This document shows, piece after piece, positions 20,476-29,573 of a stretch of 64,000 nt of DNA (position 1 is the first letter of the stretch; every line of letters starts with the position of its first letter). Source of the stretch: Microbacterium sp. EYE_78 (GTDB lineage Bacteria > Actinomycetota > Actinomycetes > Actinomycetales > Microbacteriaceae); the NCBI RefSeq assembly GCF_023149035.1, contig NZ_JAHXMY010000003.1, forward strand, positions 1 through 64,000, given 5' to 3'. Under the pieces are notes generated by a model. It was not told the DNA's origin and did not search any database. It worked only from the letters and a program-made list of their open reading frames with translations. Position numbers and translations under genes: made by a program.

Positions 20476-21270
20476 TCAGTGCGTGATGAGCTTCGAGAGG
20501 AAGTCCTTCGCGCGGTCGCTCTTCGGGTCGGTGAAGAACTCCTGCGGCACGGCCTCCTCGACGATCTGCCCGTCCGCCATGAAGACGACACGATCAGCCG
20601 CCTTCCGGGCGAAGCCCATCTCATGGGTGACGACGATCATCGTCATCCCCTCCTGCGCGAGGCCGACCATGACGTCCAGGACCTCGTTGATCATCTCGGG
20701 GTCGAGCGCCGACGTCGGCTCGTCGAAGAGCATGACCTTGGGCTTCATCGCCAGAGCGCGCGCGATCGCGACGCGCTGCTGCTGACCGCCCGAGAGCTGC
20801 GCGGGCAGCTTGTCGGCCTGGTGCCCCACGCCCACGCGGTCGAGCAGCTCACGGGCGAGCTTCTCGGCATCCGCCTTCTTCATGCCCTTCACCTTGATCG
20901 GACCGAGCGTGACGTTGTCGAGGATCGTCAGGTGCGAGAAGAGGTTGAAGGACTGGAACACCATGCCCACGTCCGCGCGCAGCTCCGCGAGCGCCTTGCC
21001 CTCCTTCGGCAGCTCCGCACCGTCGATGGTGATCGTGCCGCTCGTGATGGTCTCGAGACGGTTGATCGTGCGGCAGAGCGTCGACTTGCCCGAGCCCGAG
21101 GGCCCGACGACGACGACGACCTCACCGCGATTGACGGAGAGATCGATGTCGGTCAGCGCCTGGAAGTCGCCGTAGTGCTTCTGCACGTCGGTCATCACGA
21201 CGAGCGGCTCACCTCGGCGCACGTCGATGTTCGACGTGCGCGGCGCGGGTTCGGCAGCAGGAGTGGTCAT
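20476..21270 (-). CDS. gluA: glutamate-type ABC importer, ATP-binding protein
   Basis: 264-residue polar-amino-acid-type ATPase with Walker [11 protein letters not shown]-loop QSFNLF, signature LSGGQQQR, Walker [13 protein letters not shown] and switch HEMGFAR. I start at MTTPAAEP rather than four codons earlier because TAGTGT is 8 nt upstream and overlaps the earlier codon region. First gene of gluABCD. Confidence 0.94.
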   Translation of the reverse strand: MTTPAAEPAPRTSNIDVRRGEPLVVMTDVQKHYGDFQALTDIDLSVNRGEVVVVVGPSGSGKSTLCRTINRLETITSGTITIDGAELPKEGKALAELRADVGMVFQSFNLFSHLTILDNVTLGPIKVKGMKKADAEKLARELLDRVGVGHQADKLPAQLSGGQQQRVAIARALAMKPKVMLFDEPTSALDPEMINEVLDVMVGLAQEGMTMIVVTHEMGFARKAADRVVFMADGQIVEEAVPQEFFTDPKSDRAKDFLSKLITH

Positions 21271-21278
21271 AAATTGAC

Positions 21279-21284
21279 ACACTA
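21279..21284 (-). promoter_or_regulatory. -10 box of gluABCD
   Basis: TAGTGT 8 nt before the gluA ATG; the spacer GTCAATTT has no Shine-Dalgarno. Confidence 0.5.
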
Positions 21285-21357
21285 TTCGTCGCGCCGTCCG
21301 CGCGCAGACTCGACGACGCGGGGTTTACAGTTCCGTAATGAACGCGGCCGACGCGCC

Positions 21358-22158
21358 TCAGCCGCGGACGCGCTGCGCGAAGGCCGATTCGTACAGGCAG
21401 ACGCTCGCCGCCGTTGCGAGGTTGAGGGATTCGGCCCGCCCGTAGATCGGAAGACGGAGCGACAGGTCGACGAGGGCGAGTGCGTCGTCGTCGAGGCCCC
21501 GCGCCTCGTTGCCGAACACCCACGCGGTCGGTCCCGCCAACGTGCCTCGATGTGCGAGGAAGTCCTCTCCCCCGACGTCGGCGGCCACGGTCCGAAGACC
21601 CGCCGCGCGGGCGCGCTCGACCGTCTCGGCGAGATCAGCGCCGACGGCCACGGGAAGGTGGAAGAGCGAGCCGGTGGTCGCGCGCACCACTTTGGGGTTG
21701 AACGGGTCGACCGTGCGTCCCGTGAGGACGACGGCGTCGGCACCCACGGCATCCGCTGCTCGGATGATCGTCCCGAGGTTGCCGGGGTCGCGCACCTCTT
21801 CGCAGATCACGATGAGCTGCGGCGCGTCGGCGAACACGTCCCGCACCGACGTGGGCACCTGGCGGGCGACCGCGACGATGCCCTGCGGCGTGACGGTGTC
21901 AGCCATCGCGGCGATGACCGCCTCGCTCGCATATTCGACCTCGACGCCGGCATCGGACGCCGCGGCCTGGATGTCCTGATGCTTCTCCCACGCGGTCGGC
22001 GTGGCGTAGAGCTCCACGAGGGTGTCGGGCCGCCAGACGAGGGCCTCGCGAGCGGCCTGGGGGCCCTCGAGCAGGTACAGGCCGGTCTCCTGACGGGCAG
22101 CCCGCTTCGTGAGCTTCGCGACCGCACGGACACGGGGCGAACGGGGGTTCTCGAGCAC
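21358..22158 (-). CDS. TrmH/SpoU-family RNA 2'-O-methyltransferase
   Basis: 266-residue SPOUT methyltransferase. An N-terminal substrate-binding domain (YLLEGPQAAREAL) precedes the knotted domain with the three SpoU motifs NLGTIIRAADA, VFGNEARGL and LNLATAASVCLYE. Target RNA unknown; 23S rRNA or tRNA are both possible. I choose the GTG giving VLENPRSP: TACACT lies exactly 6 nt upstream and family members start at this point. Located just downstream of rplT. Confidence 0.9.
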   Translation of the reverse strand: MLENPRSPRVRAVAKLTKRAARQETGLYLLEGPQAAREALVWRPDTLVELYATPTAWEKHQDIQAAASDAGVEVEYASEAVIAAMADTVTPQGIVAVARQVPTSVRDVFADAPQLIVICEEVRDPGNLGTIIRAADAVGADAVVLTGRTVDPFNPKVVRATTGSLFHLPVAVGADLAETVERARAAGLRTVAADVGGEDFLAHRGTLAGPTAWVFGNEARGLDDDALALVDLSLRLPIYGRAESLNLATAASVCLYESAFAQRVRG

Positions 22159-22164
22159 GGTCTC

Positions 22165-22170
22165 AGTGTA
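22165..22170 (-). promoter_or_regulatory. -10 box of the TrmH-family gene
   Basis: TACACT followed by 6 nt (GAGACC) and GTG; this decides the start codon. Confidence 0.5.
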
Positions 22171-22205
22171 GAGGCGCCGCCCCGTCCCCACCTGCGGCGG
22201 ACACG

Positions 22206-22240
22206 CGAAAGGGCGCCCCCGAGACGGGGACGCCCTTTCG
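22206..22240 (-). terminator. terminator of infC-rpmI-rplT
   Basis: 10-bp CGAAAGGGCG / CGCCCTTTCG stem extended by C/G pairs around TCTCG, 15 bases after the rplT stop. Confidence 0.8.
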
Positions 22241-22255
22241 ATGCGATCGAGGCGA

Positions 22256-22636
22256 TCAGGCCTTCGGCGCGTTGACGTCGGCCGGCAGCGCAGCCTTCGC
22301 GGTCGCGACGAGCGACGCGAACACGGCCGGCTCGTTGACCGCGAGCTCGGCGAGCATGCGGCGGTCGACCTGGACGCCCGCGAGGCCGAGGCCCTGGATG
22401 AAGCGGTTGTACGTGATGCCGTTCTGGCGGGCAGCGGCGTTGACGCGCTGGATCCAGAGGCGACGGAAGTCGCCCTTGCGCTTACGACGGTCGCGGTACG
22501 CGTAGACGAGCGAGTGGGTCACCTGCTCCTTCGCCTTGCGGTACAGGCGCGAACGCTGTCCGCGGTAACCGGAGGCGCGCTCGAGGATGACGCGACGCTT
22601 CTTGTGGGCGTTGACAGCCCGCTTGACTCTAGCCAT
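22256..22636 (-). CDS. rplT: 50S ribosomal protein L20
   Basis: 126-residue rRNA-binding assembly protein. [35 protein letters not shown] is the characteristic basic N-terminus, and [19 protein letters not shown] the globular C-terminal signature. Third gene of the infC-rpmI-rplT operon. L20 represses this operon in several bacteria by binding its mRNA; the leader here has hairpins that could serve such a purpose. Confidence 0.98.
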   Translation of the reverse strand: MARVKRAVNAHKKRRVILERASGYRGQRSRLYRKAKEQVTHSLVYAYRDRRKRKGDFRRLWIQRVNAAARQNGITYNRFIQGLGLAGVQVDRRMLAELAVNEPAVFASLVATAKAALPADVNAPKA

Positions 22637-22667
22637 TTCTTCTACTTCCTAAGTGGTGCGTCGGCGC

Positions 22668-22862
22668 TCAGAGGCCGAGGAGCTTCTTGGCGACCTTGGC
22701 GTCACCCTTGGCCAGGACCTGCTCCTGGTCGAGGCGACGGGTGCGGCGGGTCGCCTTGCCCTCGAGGTTGTGGCGGAGGTTGGCCTGCTGCTTCATCAGC
22801 TTGCCGCTCCCCGTGACCTTGAAACGCTTCTTGGCACCCGAGTGGGTCTTCTGCTTCGGCAT
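22668..22862 (-). CDS. rpmI: 50S ribosomal protein L35
   Basis: 64 residues, [21 protein letters not shown], complete and typical. GAAGGAAG Shine-Dalgarno 5-8 nt upstream. Between infC and rplT. Confidence 0.98.
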   Translation of the reverse strand: MPKQKTHSGAKKRFKVTGSGKLMKQQANLRHNLEGKATRRTRRLDQEQVLAKGDAKVAKKLLGL

Positions 22863-22907
22863 ATCTCTTCCTTCGTTGGGGTCCCGCGAACGGGAGTCTC
22901 AGGCCGC

Positions 22908-23534
<627 letters not shown>

Positions 23535-23549
23535 GCGGGACTCCTCTTC

Positions 23550-23620
23550 GTGCGGTGGACGGCCTCCGGTGACACGGGAGGTGTGTCGCCGGGCGGAAGA
23601 TCGTCACGTCCACCCCGCAC
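23550..23620 (-). promoter_or_regulatory. structured leader of infC-rpmI-rplT
   Basis: On the transcript, GTGCGGGGTGGAC (+ 23608-23620) can pair with GTCCACCGCAC (+ 23550-23560). The enclosed loop holds a second hairpin, CCGGCGACAC / GTGTCACCGG (+ 23566-23592), with one mismatch. The outer stem ends directly before the GAAGAGGAG Shine-Dalgarno. This fits an autoregulatory leader, with IF-3 or L20 as possible ligand, but I do not recognise a named motif. Confidence 0.55.
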
Positions 23621-23784
23621 GATGCAGCATCGGCGTTCTGTGTTCTGCACCCTGACTACCTCGCGGAACGAGGCGGAGTGCGAGACCCGGTAGCCTGGAG
23701 CGGCAAGCGCGGGTGGGATGTGATCCTCTTTCGACACGGAGCAGAACACTCCGGTGCCCGCAGAAGTCTAGCAGAGAGCAGCAC

Positions 23785-24183
23785 GTGAGCACTATTCCGG
23801 CCGACCACAGCGATCACGACCCCGAGCGCCTCGCGCGGTGGGAGGAGCAGGAGCGGGTTGCGCAGTCCGCCGGGCGGGACATCGCCGACGTCCCCGCCGT
23901 CGAGGTCATCACCACGACGTCGGTCCACCTCATGAGCGCCGCAGCCGTGAAGCTCGGCCTGGCCGACGACCCCGACACGCAGAAGGACCTCGACGAGGCG
24001 AGGAAGCTCATCAACGCCCTCGCCGGGCTCATCACCGCGGCCGCCCCCGAGGTGAGCGACATGCACGCGCGGTCGCTGCGCGACGGGCTGCGCACCCTGC
24101 AGCTGGCCTTCCGCGAGGCCTCGACCATCCCCGACCCGATCGGCAAGGGCCCCGGCGAGAAGTGGACGGGCCCCGTCACCTGA
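23785..24183 (+). CDS. DUF1844 domain-containing protein
   Basis: 132 residues. The core, VEVITTTSVHLMSAAAVKLGL through ARKLINALAGLITAAAP to LRDGLRTLQLAFREAS, is the DUF1844 signature, and it ends GPGEKWTGPV as in actinobacterial relatives. It is probably soluble and helical. Function unknown, although it is conserved next to infC, divergently transcribed, in actinobacteria. The GTG start is chosen because the upstream extension is unlike the family and crosses the promoter region. Confidence 0.9.
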   Translation: MSTIPADHSDHDPERLARWEEQERVAQSAGRDIADVPAVEVITTTSVHLMSAAAVKLGLADDPDTQKDLDEARKLINALAGLITAAAPEVSDMHARSLRDGLRTLQLAFREASTIPDPIGKGPGEKWTGPVT

Positions 24184-24193
24184 CGGGACCGGC

Positions 24194-24220
24194 AGTGGAT
24201 GCCGCCGCGCGGCATCCACT
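24194..24220. terminator. bidirectional terminator between DUF1844 and sseB
   Basis: AGTGGATGCCGC and its complement (12 bp) around a 3-base loop, placed between two convergent genes; the right arm touches the sseB stop. The stem contains the GGATGCC heptamer. Confidence 0.75.
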
Positions 24221-24999
24221 CAGCCGCGGACGAGCTTGACGGTCAGCGAATCGACGAGCACCGCGATGCGGTCATCGGCCGCCCAGCGGGTCGCGAGACG
24301 CTGCAGGATCGCGTCGAGCGCCGCCTGATCGAGCCCGTCGACCAGATGCAGGCTGACCACCAGCTCCGGACCGCGAAGACGCGAGTGCGGATCCCCCGTC
24401 GCGACCGAGAGGTCGAGGACCCCGAGCTCGGTGCCGATCGATTCCTGCAATCCCGCGAACACCTCCGGCGAGGCGTGCGGCGGCTCCCAGGGCTGCGCCT
24501 GCCCGATCGCCCAGACGGCCGGGCGACGGATGACGAACTCGGTGTCGCTGCCGGGGTCGATGACGATGAGGTCGGTGTCGTCGGCCGCCGCGGAGAGGGC
24601 CGTTCGTACCCCCTCCGCCGGCACCGGGCGGGCCGCGGCATCCCACCGCGACATCGACTGCACGGAGGTGAAGACCGGCAGCACGCGCCTGCCGTCGGGA
24701 GCTGCGACCGTCACGATCGAGAGCTCCTGGGTCTTGTCGACGGTCAGACCCGTCGGCCCCACGCCCTCGTCACCCTTCTCGGCGATGAGGGGGATCAGCA
24801 GACGCGCGGTCCGATAGGCGTCGACGACCGCGGTCGCCGCCCCCTCCCCCGCGTGGAACGCCGTCAGCGCGGCCAGCAGGGCGGGATCCGCGCTGCCGTC
24901 GTCGCCGCTGTGCGGGTTCGCCTGGAAGCTGCGACCCTCCCATGGGACGCCGGCCGAGTCTGCCGGACGGCCGTGGTGCGGGTCAGTGTCCGGCGACAT
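24220..24999 (-). CDS. SseB-family protein
   Basis: 259 residues containing an SseB N-terminal-type domain ([14 protein letters not shown]..., [40 protein letters not shown]). SseB-like proteins were named for serine-sensitivity enhancement in E. coli; the biochemical role is unknown. The ATG lies 17 bases inside the end of priA, so it is the last gene of the his transcript. The neighbour relationship suggests, but does not prove, a link to histidine or tryptophan metabolism. Confidence 0.85.
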   Translation of the reverse strand: MSPDTDPHHGRPADSAGVPWEGRSFQANPHSGDDGSADPALLAALTAFHAGEGAATAVVDAYRTARLLIPLIAEKGDEGVGPTGLTVDKTQELSIVTVAAPDGRRVLPVFTSVQSMSRWDAAARPVPAEGVRTALSAAADDTDLIVIDPGSDTEFVIRRPAVWAIGQAQPWEPPHASPEVFAGLQESIGTELGVLDLSVATGDPHSRLRGPELVVSLHLVDGLDQAALDAILQRLATRWAADDRIAVLVDSLTVKLVRG

Positions 25000-25729
25000 C
25001 CAGCGCCTCGGCCAGCGTGAACGCGCCGGCGTAGAGGGCCTTGCCCACGATCGCACCCTCGACGCCCAGCGGCACGAGCTCGCGGAGCGCGGCGATGTCG
25101 TCGAGGCTCGAGATGCCGCCCGAGGCCACGACCGGCTTGTCGGTGCGCACCGCCACCTCGCGCAGCAGCTCGATGTTCGGCCCCTGCAGCGTGCCGTCCT
25201 TCGTCACATCGGTGAGGACGTAGCGGCTGCACCCGGCATCCTCGAGTCGGTCCAGCACCTGCCACAGGTCGCCGCCGTCGCGGGTCCAGCCGCGGGCGGC
25301 CAGGGTCGTTCCGCGCACGTCGAGTCCGACGGCGATCGCGTCGCCGTAGCGCAGGATGACGTCGGCAGCCCATTCGGGGTTCTCGAGCGCCGCGGTGCCG
25401 AGGTTGATGCGCGTGGCCCCGGAGTCGAGGGCCGCGTCGAGCGACTCGTCATCACGGATGCCGCCGGAGAGCTCCACCTTCACACCGCGCAGCGACTTGA
25501 TGACCTTGCGCAGGAGCGCCGCGTTCGAGCCGCGACCGAACGCCGCGTCCAGGTCGACGAGGTGGATCCACTCCGCACCCTGACGTGCCCATTCCTGCGC
25601 GGCGTCGACGGGGTCGCCGTAACTCGTCTCGGTGCCGGCCTCACCCTGCGTCAGTCGGACGGCCTTGCCGTCGGCGACGTCCACAGCGGGCAGCAGGGTC
25701 AGTTCGGGCGTGGATGCGAATTCGTTCAT
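24983..25729 (-). CDS. priA: phosphoribosyl isomerase A (HisA/TrpF type)
   Basis: 248-residue (beta/alpha)8 barrel catalysing the ProFAR isomerisation of histidine synthesis. Catalytic Asp residues are seen in [14 protein letters not shown] (general base near position 16) and [14 protein letters not shown] (about 133-146). In actinobacteria lacking trpF this enzyme also isomerises phosphoribosylanthranilate. I call it priA on lineage and on overall likeness; dual activity is not proven by the sequence. ATG start giving [17 protein letters not shown]. Confidence 0.93.
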   Translation of the reverse strand: MNEFASTPELTLLPAVDVADGKAVRLTQGEAGTETSYGDPVDAAQEWARQGAEWIHLVDLDAAFGRGSNAALLRKVIKSLRGVKVELSGGIRDDESLDAALDSGATRINLGTAALENPEWAADVILRYGDAIAVGLDVRGTTLAARGWTRDGGDLWQVLDRLEDAGCSRYVLTDVTKDGTLQGPNIELLREVAVRTDKPVVASGGISSLDDIAALRELVPLGVEGAIVGKALYAGAFTLAEALDVAGH

Positions 25730-25782
25730 GGCTCCGGGTGGGACGGTGTGCGCACCGGGCGCGCGCACAGGGGGAAACCTTA

Positions 25783-26427
25783 CTAGGACGCGGGCAGCGA
25801 CCCGATCCAGTTGGACAGTAGACGGATGCCCGCGGCCCCGGACTTCTCCGGGTGGAACTGCGTGGCCGACAGCGGACCGTTCTCGACTGCGGCGAGGAAC
25901 GGCGAACCGTGCTCGGACCAGGTGAGGATGGGCTCGCGGAACGGCTTCATGACCTCGAGGCTCCACTGCTGCGCCGCATAGGAGTGCACGAAGTAGAAGC
26001 GCTCCTCCTCGAGCCCATCGAAGAGGACGCTCCCGTCACCGGCGCGGACCGTGTTCCAGCCCATGTGCGGGAGCACCGGCGCATCCAGTTCCGTCACGGT
26101 GCCGGGCCACTCCCCCAACCCGTCGGTGTCGACGCCCCTCTCGACGCCGAGTTCGAACATGATCTGCATCCCGACGCAGATGCCGAGCACCGGCATCCCT
26201 CCAGCCAGTCGGCGCTCGATCAGCTCGTCGCCGCGGCTGTCCTTGAGGGCCGCCATGACCGCCGAAAAGGCGCCCACGCCCGGGACGAGGAGGCCGGCCG
26301 CGTCCGCGATGAGGCCCCGGTCCTTCGTGAGCCTCGCATCCGCGCCGGCCTCGATGAGCGCTTTGACGGCCGAGTGGACGTTGCCTGAGCCGTAGTCGAG
26401 GACGGCGACGAGAGGCGCGTCCGTCAC
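25783..26427 (-). CDS. hisH: imidazole glycerol phosphate synthase, glutaminase subunit
   Basis: 214-residue class I glutamine amidotransferase delivering ammonia to HisF. Nucleophile Cys84 is in GICVGMQ; the catalytic His/Glu pair is in TQFHPEKSG near the C-terminus; the N-terminal [10 protein letters not shown] is typical. It overlaps hisB by GTGA/ATGA. hisF is not in the window. Confidence 0.96.
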   Translation of the reverse strand: MTDAPLVAVLDYGSGNVHSAVKALIEAGADARLTKDRGLIADAAGLLVPGVGAFSAVMAALKDSRGDELIERRLAGGMPVLGICVGMQIMFELGVERGVDTDGLGEWPGTVTELDAPVLPHMGWNTVRAGDGSVLFDGLEEERFYFVHSYAAQQWSLEVMKPFREPILTWSEHGSPFLAAVENGPLSATQFHPEKSGAAGIRLLSNWIGSLPAS

Positions 26428-27035
26428 AGGGCGCCCTTCGTGCTGGGGATGCCCTGGACGAGCGGGTCGAGCGCCTTCGCCTGTCGGAACGCGCGCGCGA
26501 ACGCCTTGTACTCCGCCTCGGCGATGTGGTGCGGGTCGCGTCCACCGAGGAGGGTCACGTGCATCGTCAGGCCGGCGTGGAACGCGATCGCCTCGAAGGT
26601 GTGACGCACGAGGGAGCCGGTGAAGTGTCCACCGATCAGGTGGAACGCATACCCGTCGGGCTCACCCGTGTGAACGAGGTACGGACGGCCGCTGATGTCG
26701 ACGACCGCCTGCGCCAGCGCCTCGTCGAGGGGGACGAGCGCATCGCCGTAGCGGGAGATGCCGGACTTGTCGCCGAGCGCCTGACGGATCGCCTGACCGA
26801 GGACGATGGCGGTGTCCTCCACCGTGTGGTGCGCGTCGATGTGGGTGTCGCCGGTCGCGCGGACGGTGAGATCGGTCAGCGAGTGCTTGGCGAACGCAGT
26901 GAGCAGGTGGTCGAAGAACGGCACCGTCGTCTCGATGGTGCTGCGACCGCTGCCGTCCAGGTCGAGCTCGAGCTCGATGGTCGACTCGCTCGTCGCGCGG
27001 CGGATCGAGGCCGTGCGGGGCGCGGATGTGCTCAT
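26424..27035 (-). CDS. hisB: imidazoleglycerol-phosphate dehydratase
   Basis: 203-residue monofunctional IGPD without the phosphatase domain of the enterobacterial fusion. The two metal-binding motifs [14 protein letters not shown] and [16 protein letters not shown], plus an intact [12 protein letters not shown], are present. It has its own TAGACT box 6 nt before the ATG, so it can be transcribed separately from hisC. Confidence 0.97.
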   Translation of the reverse strand: MSTSAPRTASIRRATSESTIELELDLDGSGRSTIETTVPFFDHLLTAFAKHSLTDLTVRATGDTHIDAHHTVEDTAIVLGQAIRQALGDKSGISRYGDALVPLDEALAQAVVDISGRPYLVHTGEPDGYAFHLIGGHFTGSLVRHTFEAIAFHAGLTMHVTLLGGRDPHHIAEAEYKAFARAFRQAKALDPLVQGIPSTKGAL

Positions 27036-27041
27036 GGATCG

Positions 27042-27047
27042 AGTCTA
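27042..27047 (-). promoter_or_regulatory. internal -10 box before hisB
   Basis: TAGACT followed by CGATCC and ATG. It implies an internal leaderless promoter in the his operon. Confidence 0.45.
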
Positions 27048-27088
27048 CCGAGGCCCATCCCGTGCCACGGGCCGCGTGACGGCGGGCG

Positions 27089-28162
27089 TCAGAGCGAGGC
27101 GAGCGCTTCGAGGAACGCCGTGGACTCCTCCTCGCTGCCCGCCGAGACACGGAGGGTGTGCGGGATGCCCACGTCCCGGATCAGCACGCCTCGATCGTAG
27201 AGACCCTGCCAGGTCGCTCGGGGATCGTCGACACCGCCGAAGAGCACGAAGTTCGACCAGCTCTCGTACGGCGTGTAACCGAGCGCCGACAGCGTCGCGG
27301 AGATCCGATCACGCTGCGCGACGATGTCGTCGACCATGCGGAGCATCGTGGGCGCGTGACGCAGTGCCGCCGTCGCAGCCGCCTGCGTCAGCGCGCTCAG
27401 GTGGTACGGCAGGCGGACGAGGCGGAGTGCGTCGATCACGGCGGGATCCGCCGCCAGGTACCCGACACGCGCACCCGCGAAGGCGAACGCCTTGCTCATC
27501 GTCCGCGACACCACGAGCCGCTCGCGACCGTGCAGCAGGGTGAGCGCGGACGGCTCGTCGTGAGGGGCGAACTCCTGATAGGCCTCGTCGACGATGACGA
27601 TGCCTCGGGATGCCTCGTACACCGCCTCGACGACCTCCAGCGGCAGCGGGGTGCCGGTGGGGTTGTTCGGCGCGCACAGGAAGACCACGTCGGGTTGTGC
27701 CCGCTCGATCTGCGCAGCGGCGTCCTGCGCGGAGAGCGTGAAGTCCGCACTGCGCGATCCCGAGACGTACGTGGCCCCGGTGGCCTCGGTGAGGAGCGGG
27801 TACATGGAGTACGTCGGCGCGAACCCGAACGCCGTCCGCCCGGGTCCTCCGAACGCCTGCAGGATGTGCTGCAGCACTTCGTTCGACCCATTGGCGGCCC
27901 AGATCTGCTCGGGCTCGAGGCCGTGTCCGAGGTAGTCGGCGAACCCCTCACGGAGCACGGTGAACTCGCGGTCCGGGTACCGGTTGATGTCGCGCAGCGC
28001 GTGGGCGACGGCATCCAAGATGTCGTCGGCCACCTCTTCAGGGACGGGATGCGTGTTCTCGTTGACGTTCAACGCCACGGGAAGTGGCGCCTGCGGGGCG
28101 CCGTAGGGCGTCTTGCCACGCAGATCGTCACGGAGAGGGAGGGCGTCCAAACGGGAACTCAC
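27089..28162 (-). CDS. hisC: histidinol-phosphate aminotransferase
   Basis: 357-residue PLP-dependent class I/II aminotransferase. The substrate loop near [19 protein letters not shown], the [10 protein letters not shown] segment, VDEAYQEFA, and the Schiff-base Lys in [17 protein letters not shown] are all present. GTG start with TACGAT 6 nt upstream. In many actinobacteria hisD precedes hisC; here hisC is first and the upstream gene is the LysM protein. Confidence 0.95.
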   Translation of the reverse strand: MSSRLDALPLRDDLRGKTPYGAPQAPLPVALNVNENTHPVPEEVADDILDAVAHALRDINRYPDREFTVLREGFADYLGHGLEPEQIWAANGSNEVLQHILQAFGGPGRTAFGFAPTYSMYPLLTEATGATYVSGSRSADFTLSAQDAAAQIERAQPDVVFLCAPNNPTGTPLPLEVVEAVYEASRGIVIVDEAYQEFAPHDEPSALTLLHGRERLVVSRTMSKAFAFAGARVGYLAADPAVIDALRLVRLPYHLSALTQAAATAALRHAPTMLRMVDDIVAQRDRISATLSALGYTPYESWSNFVLFGGVDDPRATWQGLYDRGVLIRDVGIPHTLRVSAGSEEESTAFLEALASL

Positions 28163-28168
28163 CCCGCC

Positions 28169-28174
28169 ATCGTA
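28169..28174 (-). promoter_or_regulatory. -10 box of the his operon
   Basis: TACGAT followed by GGCGGG and the GTG start of hisC. Confidence 0.5.
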
Positions 28175-28189
28175 GGACGCGGGATGCCC

Positions 28190-28570
28190 CTACTCGCCCG
28201 CCGCCGAGTACTCCGCGGGGATGGCGATGGACTGCCCGGCGTCGACGACCGACGACGACAGGGCGTTCAGCCGGACGATGTCGTCGACGACGTCGCGGGG
28301 GTCGTACGACGGAGCGACGTCCTGGGCGATCGTCCAGAGCGAGTCGCCGGGCAGGACAGTGACGGTCTCGAAGGACTGCGCCGATGCGCCCGGCTCGCCG
28401 CTGGCGAGCGCCCCACCGCCGGAGAGGATGCCGATACCCAGTGCGACGACCGCGGGAACCGCAACGAGGCCGGCGAGCACACGACGTCCTCGCGTCGTGA
28501 TGCGCAGGCGCGTGCGCGGTGCGACGAACGACGGAGCGGCGTCGATGCGGGTGATGGCGATGGTGCTCAT
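28190..28570 (-). CDS. LysM-domain membrane-anchored protein, SOS-controlled (ChiZ/DivS-like position)
   Basis: 126 residues: a polar basic N-terminus, one transmembrane helix (about 30-52), a short linker and a C-terminal LysM repeat (about 67-120: [16 protein letters not shown]...[25 protein letters not shown]). It is divergent from lexA with a LexA box over its promoter. In Mycobacterium and Corynebacterium, genes in this position encode SOS-induced division suppressors (ChiZ/Rv2719c, DivS). I infer the same role: delaying division during DNA damage by acting at the cell wall. Confidence 0.85.
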   Translation of the reverse strand: MSTIAITRIDAAPSFVAPRTRLRITTRGRRVLAGLVAVPAVVALGIGILSGGGALASGEPGASAQSFETVTVLPGDSLWTIAQDVAPSYDPRDVVDDIVRLNALSSSVVDAGQSIAIPAEYSAAGE

Positions 28571-28652
28571 GGTTCCTCCTGGGTGGTGACCCGGCGAGAT
28601 GGGATCTTCGCCCCCGCCCGTCGGCCGGGACGAGCGGGTGCGAAGTTCTCTT

Positions 28653-28668
28653 CCGAATCTATCTTCGA
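28653..28668. promoter_or_regulatory. LexA (SOS) box in the lexA-LysM intergenic region
   Basis: CCGAATCTATCTTCGA: CGAA and TTCG arms around six bases, matching the actinobacterial TCGAA-N6-TTCGA pattern with one outer mismatch. It overlaps the -10 hexamer of the LysM promoter, so LexA binding would block it. It may also control lexA on the other side. Confidence 0.8.
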
Positions 28669-28685
28669 TGCTTTTCTAGTGTCAA
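28656..28685 (-). promoter_or_regulatory. promoter of the LysM gene
   Basis: TTGACA (+ 28680-28685), an 18-base spacer and TAGATT (+ 28656-28661) on the minus strand: the best consensus promoter in the window. Transcription would start around 28648, giving a leader of about 80 nt with AGGAGG-like sequence before the ATG. On the plus strand TAGTGT (28677-28682) overlaps it and may be the lexA -10. Confidence 0.75.
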
Positions 28686-28846
28686 GGGCCGCTGTGTCGC
28701 AGATCGATCGAAGACGACACGCGGTCGGCTGCGGGACGATGCTGTGGACACCGGATACGGTTTCGATGACGACAGCCCATCACCGACCTCCGACATTCGA
28801 AGGCGAGTGCTCCCCGGCAGGGACCCGGGGCGACGAAAGGAACGAC

Positions 28847-29512
28847 ATGAGCGACAAGCCGCAGACGCGTCGGCGGAAGAGCCTCAGCGACAAGCAGCTC
28901 GCCATCCTCGAGGTCATCCAGCGCTCGATCGCCCGTCACGGCTACCCGCCGAGCATGCGCGAGATCGGCGACGCGGTCGGGCTCAAGTCCCTGTCGAGCG
29001 TCACCCACCAGCTCAATCAGCTCGAGCTGAGCGGCTACCTCCGGCGCGATCCCGGCAAGACGCGTGCGATGGAGGTCCTCATCGACCTCCCCGGCGCAGC
29101 CGGCGAGAATCCGGCGGACGCCGCACCTGCCGTCGGCGACGCGGCCATGGTCCCCCTCGTCGGCCGCATCGCCGCGGGTGTCCCCATCACCGCTGAGCAG
29201 CAGGTCGAGGAGATCTTCCCGCTCCCGCGGCAGCTCGTGGGCAAGGGCGAGCTGTTCATGCTGAAGGTGTCGGGAGACTCGATGATCGACGCCGCCATCT
29301 GCGACGGCGACTGGGTCGTCGTGCGGTCGCAAGCGGATGCCGACAACGGCGAGATCGTCGCAGCGATGCTCGACGGCGAGGCGACCGTCAAGACCTTCCG
29401 CCAGCGGGACGGGCACACGTGGCTGCTCCCCCGTAACTCCGCCTTCGAGCCGATCCTCGGCGATGAGGCCGTCGTCCTCGGCAAAGTCGTGGCGGTCCTC
29501 CGGGCGGTGTGA
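28847..29512 (+). CDS. lexA: LexA repressor
   Basis: 221-residue SOS repressor/autoprotease. The N-terminal winged helix (about 13-72, [28 protein letters not shown]) is followed by the S24 peptidase domain. Self-cleavage would occur between Ala110 and Gly111 (RIAAG); catalytic Ser145 in SGDSM and Lys182 in TVKTF are present. AAAGGA Shine-Dalgarno 6 nt before the ATG. Divergent from the LysM gene across a 276-base region holding the LexA box; the rest of that region shows no other feature I can support. Confidence 0.97.
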   Translation: MSDKPQTRRRKSLSDKQLAILEVIQRSIARHGYPPSMREIGDAVGLKSLSSVTHQLNQLELSGYLRRDPGKTRAMEVLIDLPGAAGENPADAAPAVGDAAMVPLVGRIAAGVPITAEQQVEEIFPLPRQLVGKGELFMLKVSGDSMIDAAICDGDWVVVRSQADADNGEIVAAMLDGEATVKTFRQRDGHTWLLPRNSAFEPILGDEAVVLGKVVAVLRAV

Positions 29513-29525
29513 TCGCGGTGATGCG

Positions 29526-29558
29526 AGAAGGGGGGATGCCGGCGGCATCCCCCCTTCT
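29526..29558. terminator. bidirectional terminator between lexA and metE
   Basis: A perfect stem of 15 bp, starting AGAAGGGGGG, around a GGC loop between convergent genes. It contains GGATGCC/GGCATCC in its arms. Confidence 0.85.
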
Positions 29559-29573
29559 GCGTCCCGTGGAGGC

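Noticed and set aside
28690-28846. Second LexA box close to lexA (TTCGAA near 28796)
   Set aside because: Lacks the opposite half-site at the required spacing.
28082-28847. Long plus-strand in-frame extension upstream of lexA
   Set aside because: It runs antisense through hisC and the LysM gene; the Shine-Dalgarno and the conserved LexA N-terminus fix the start at 28847.
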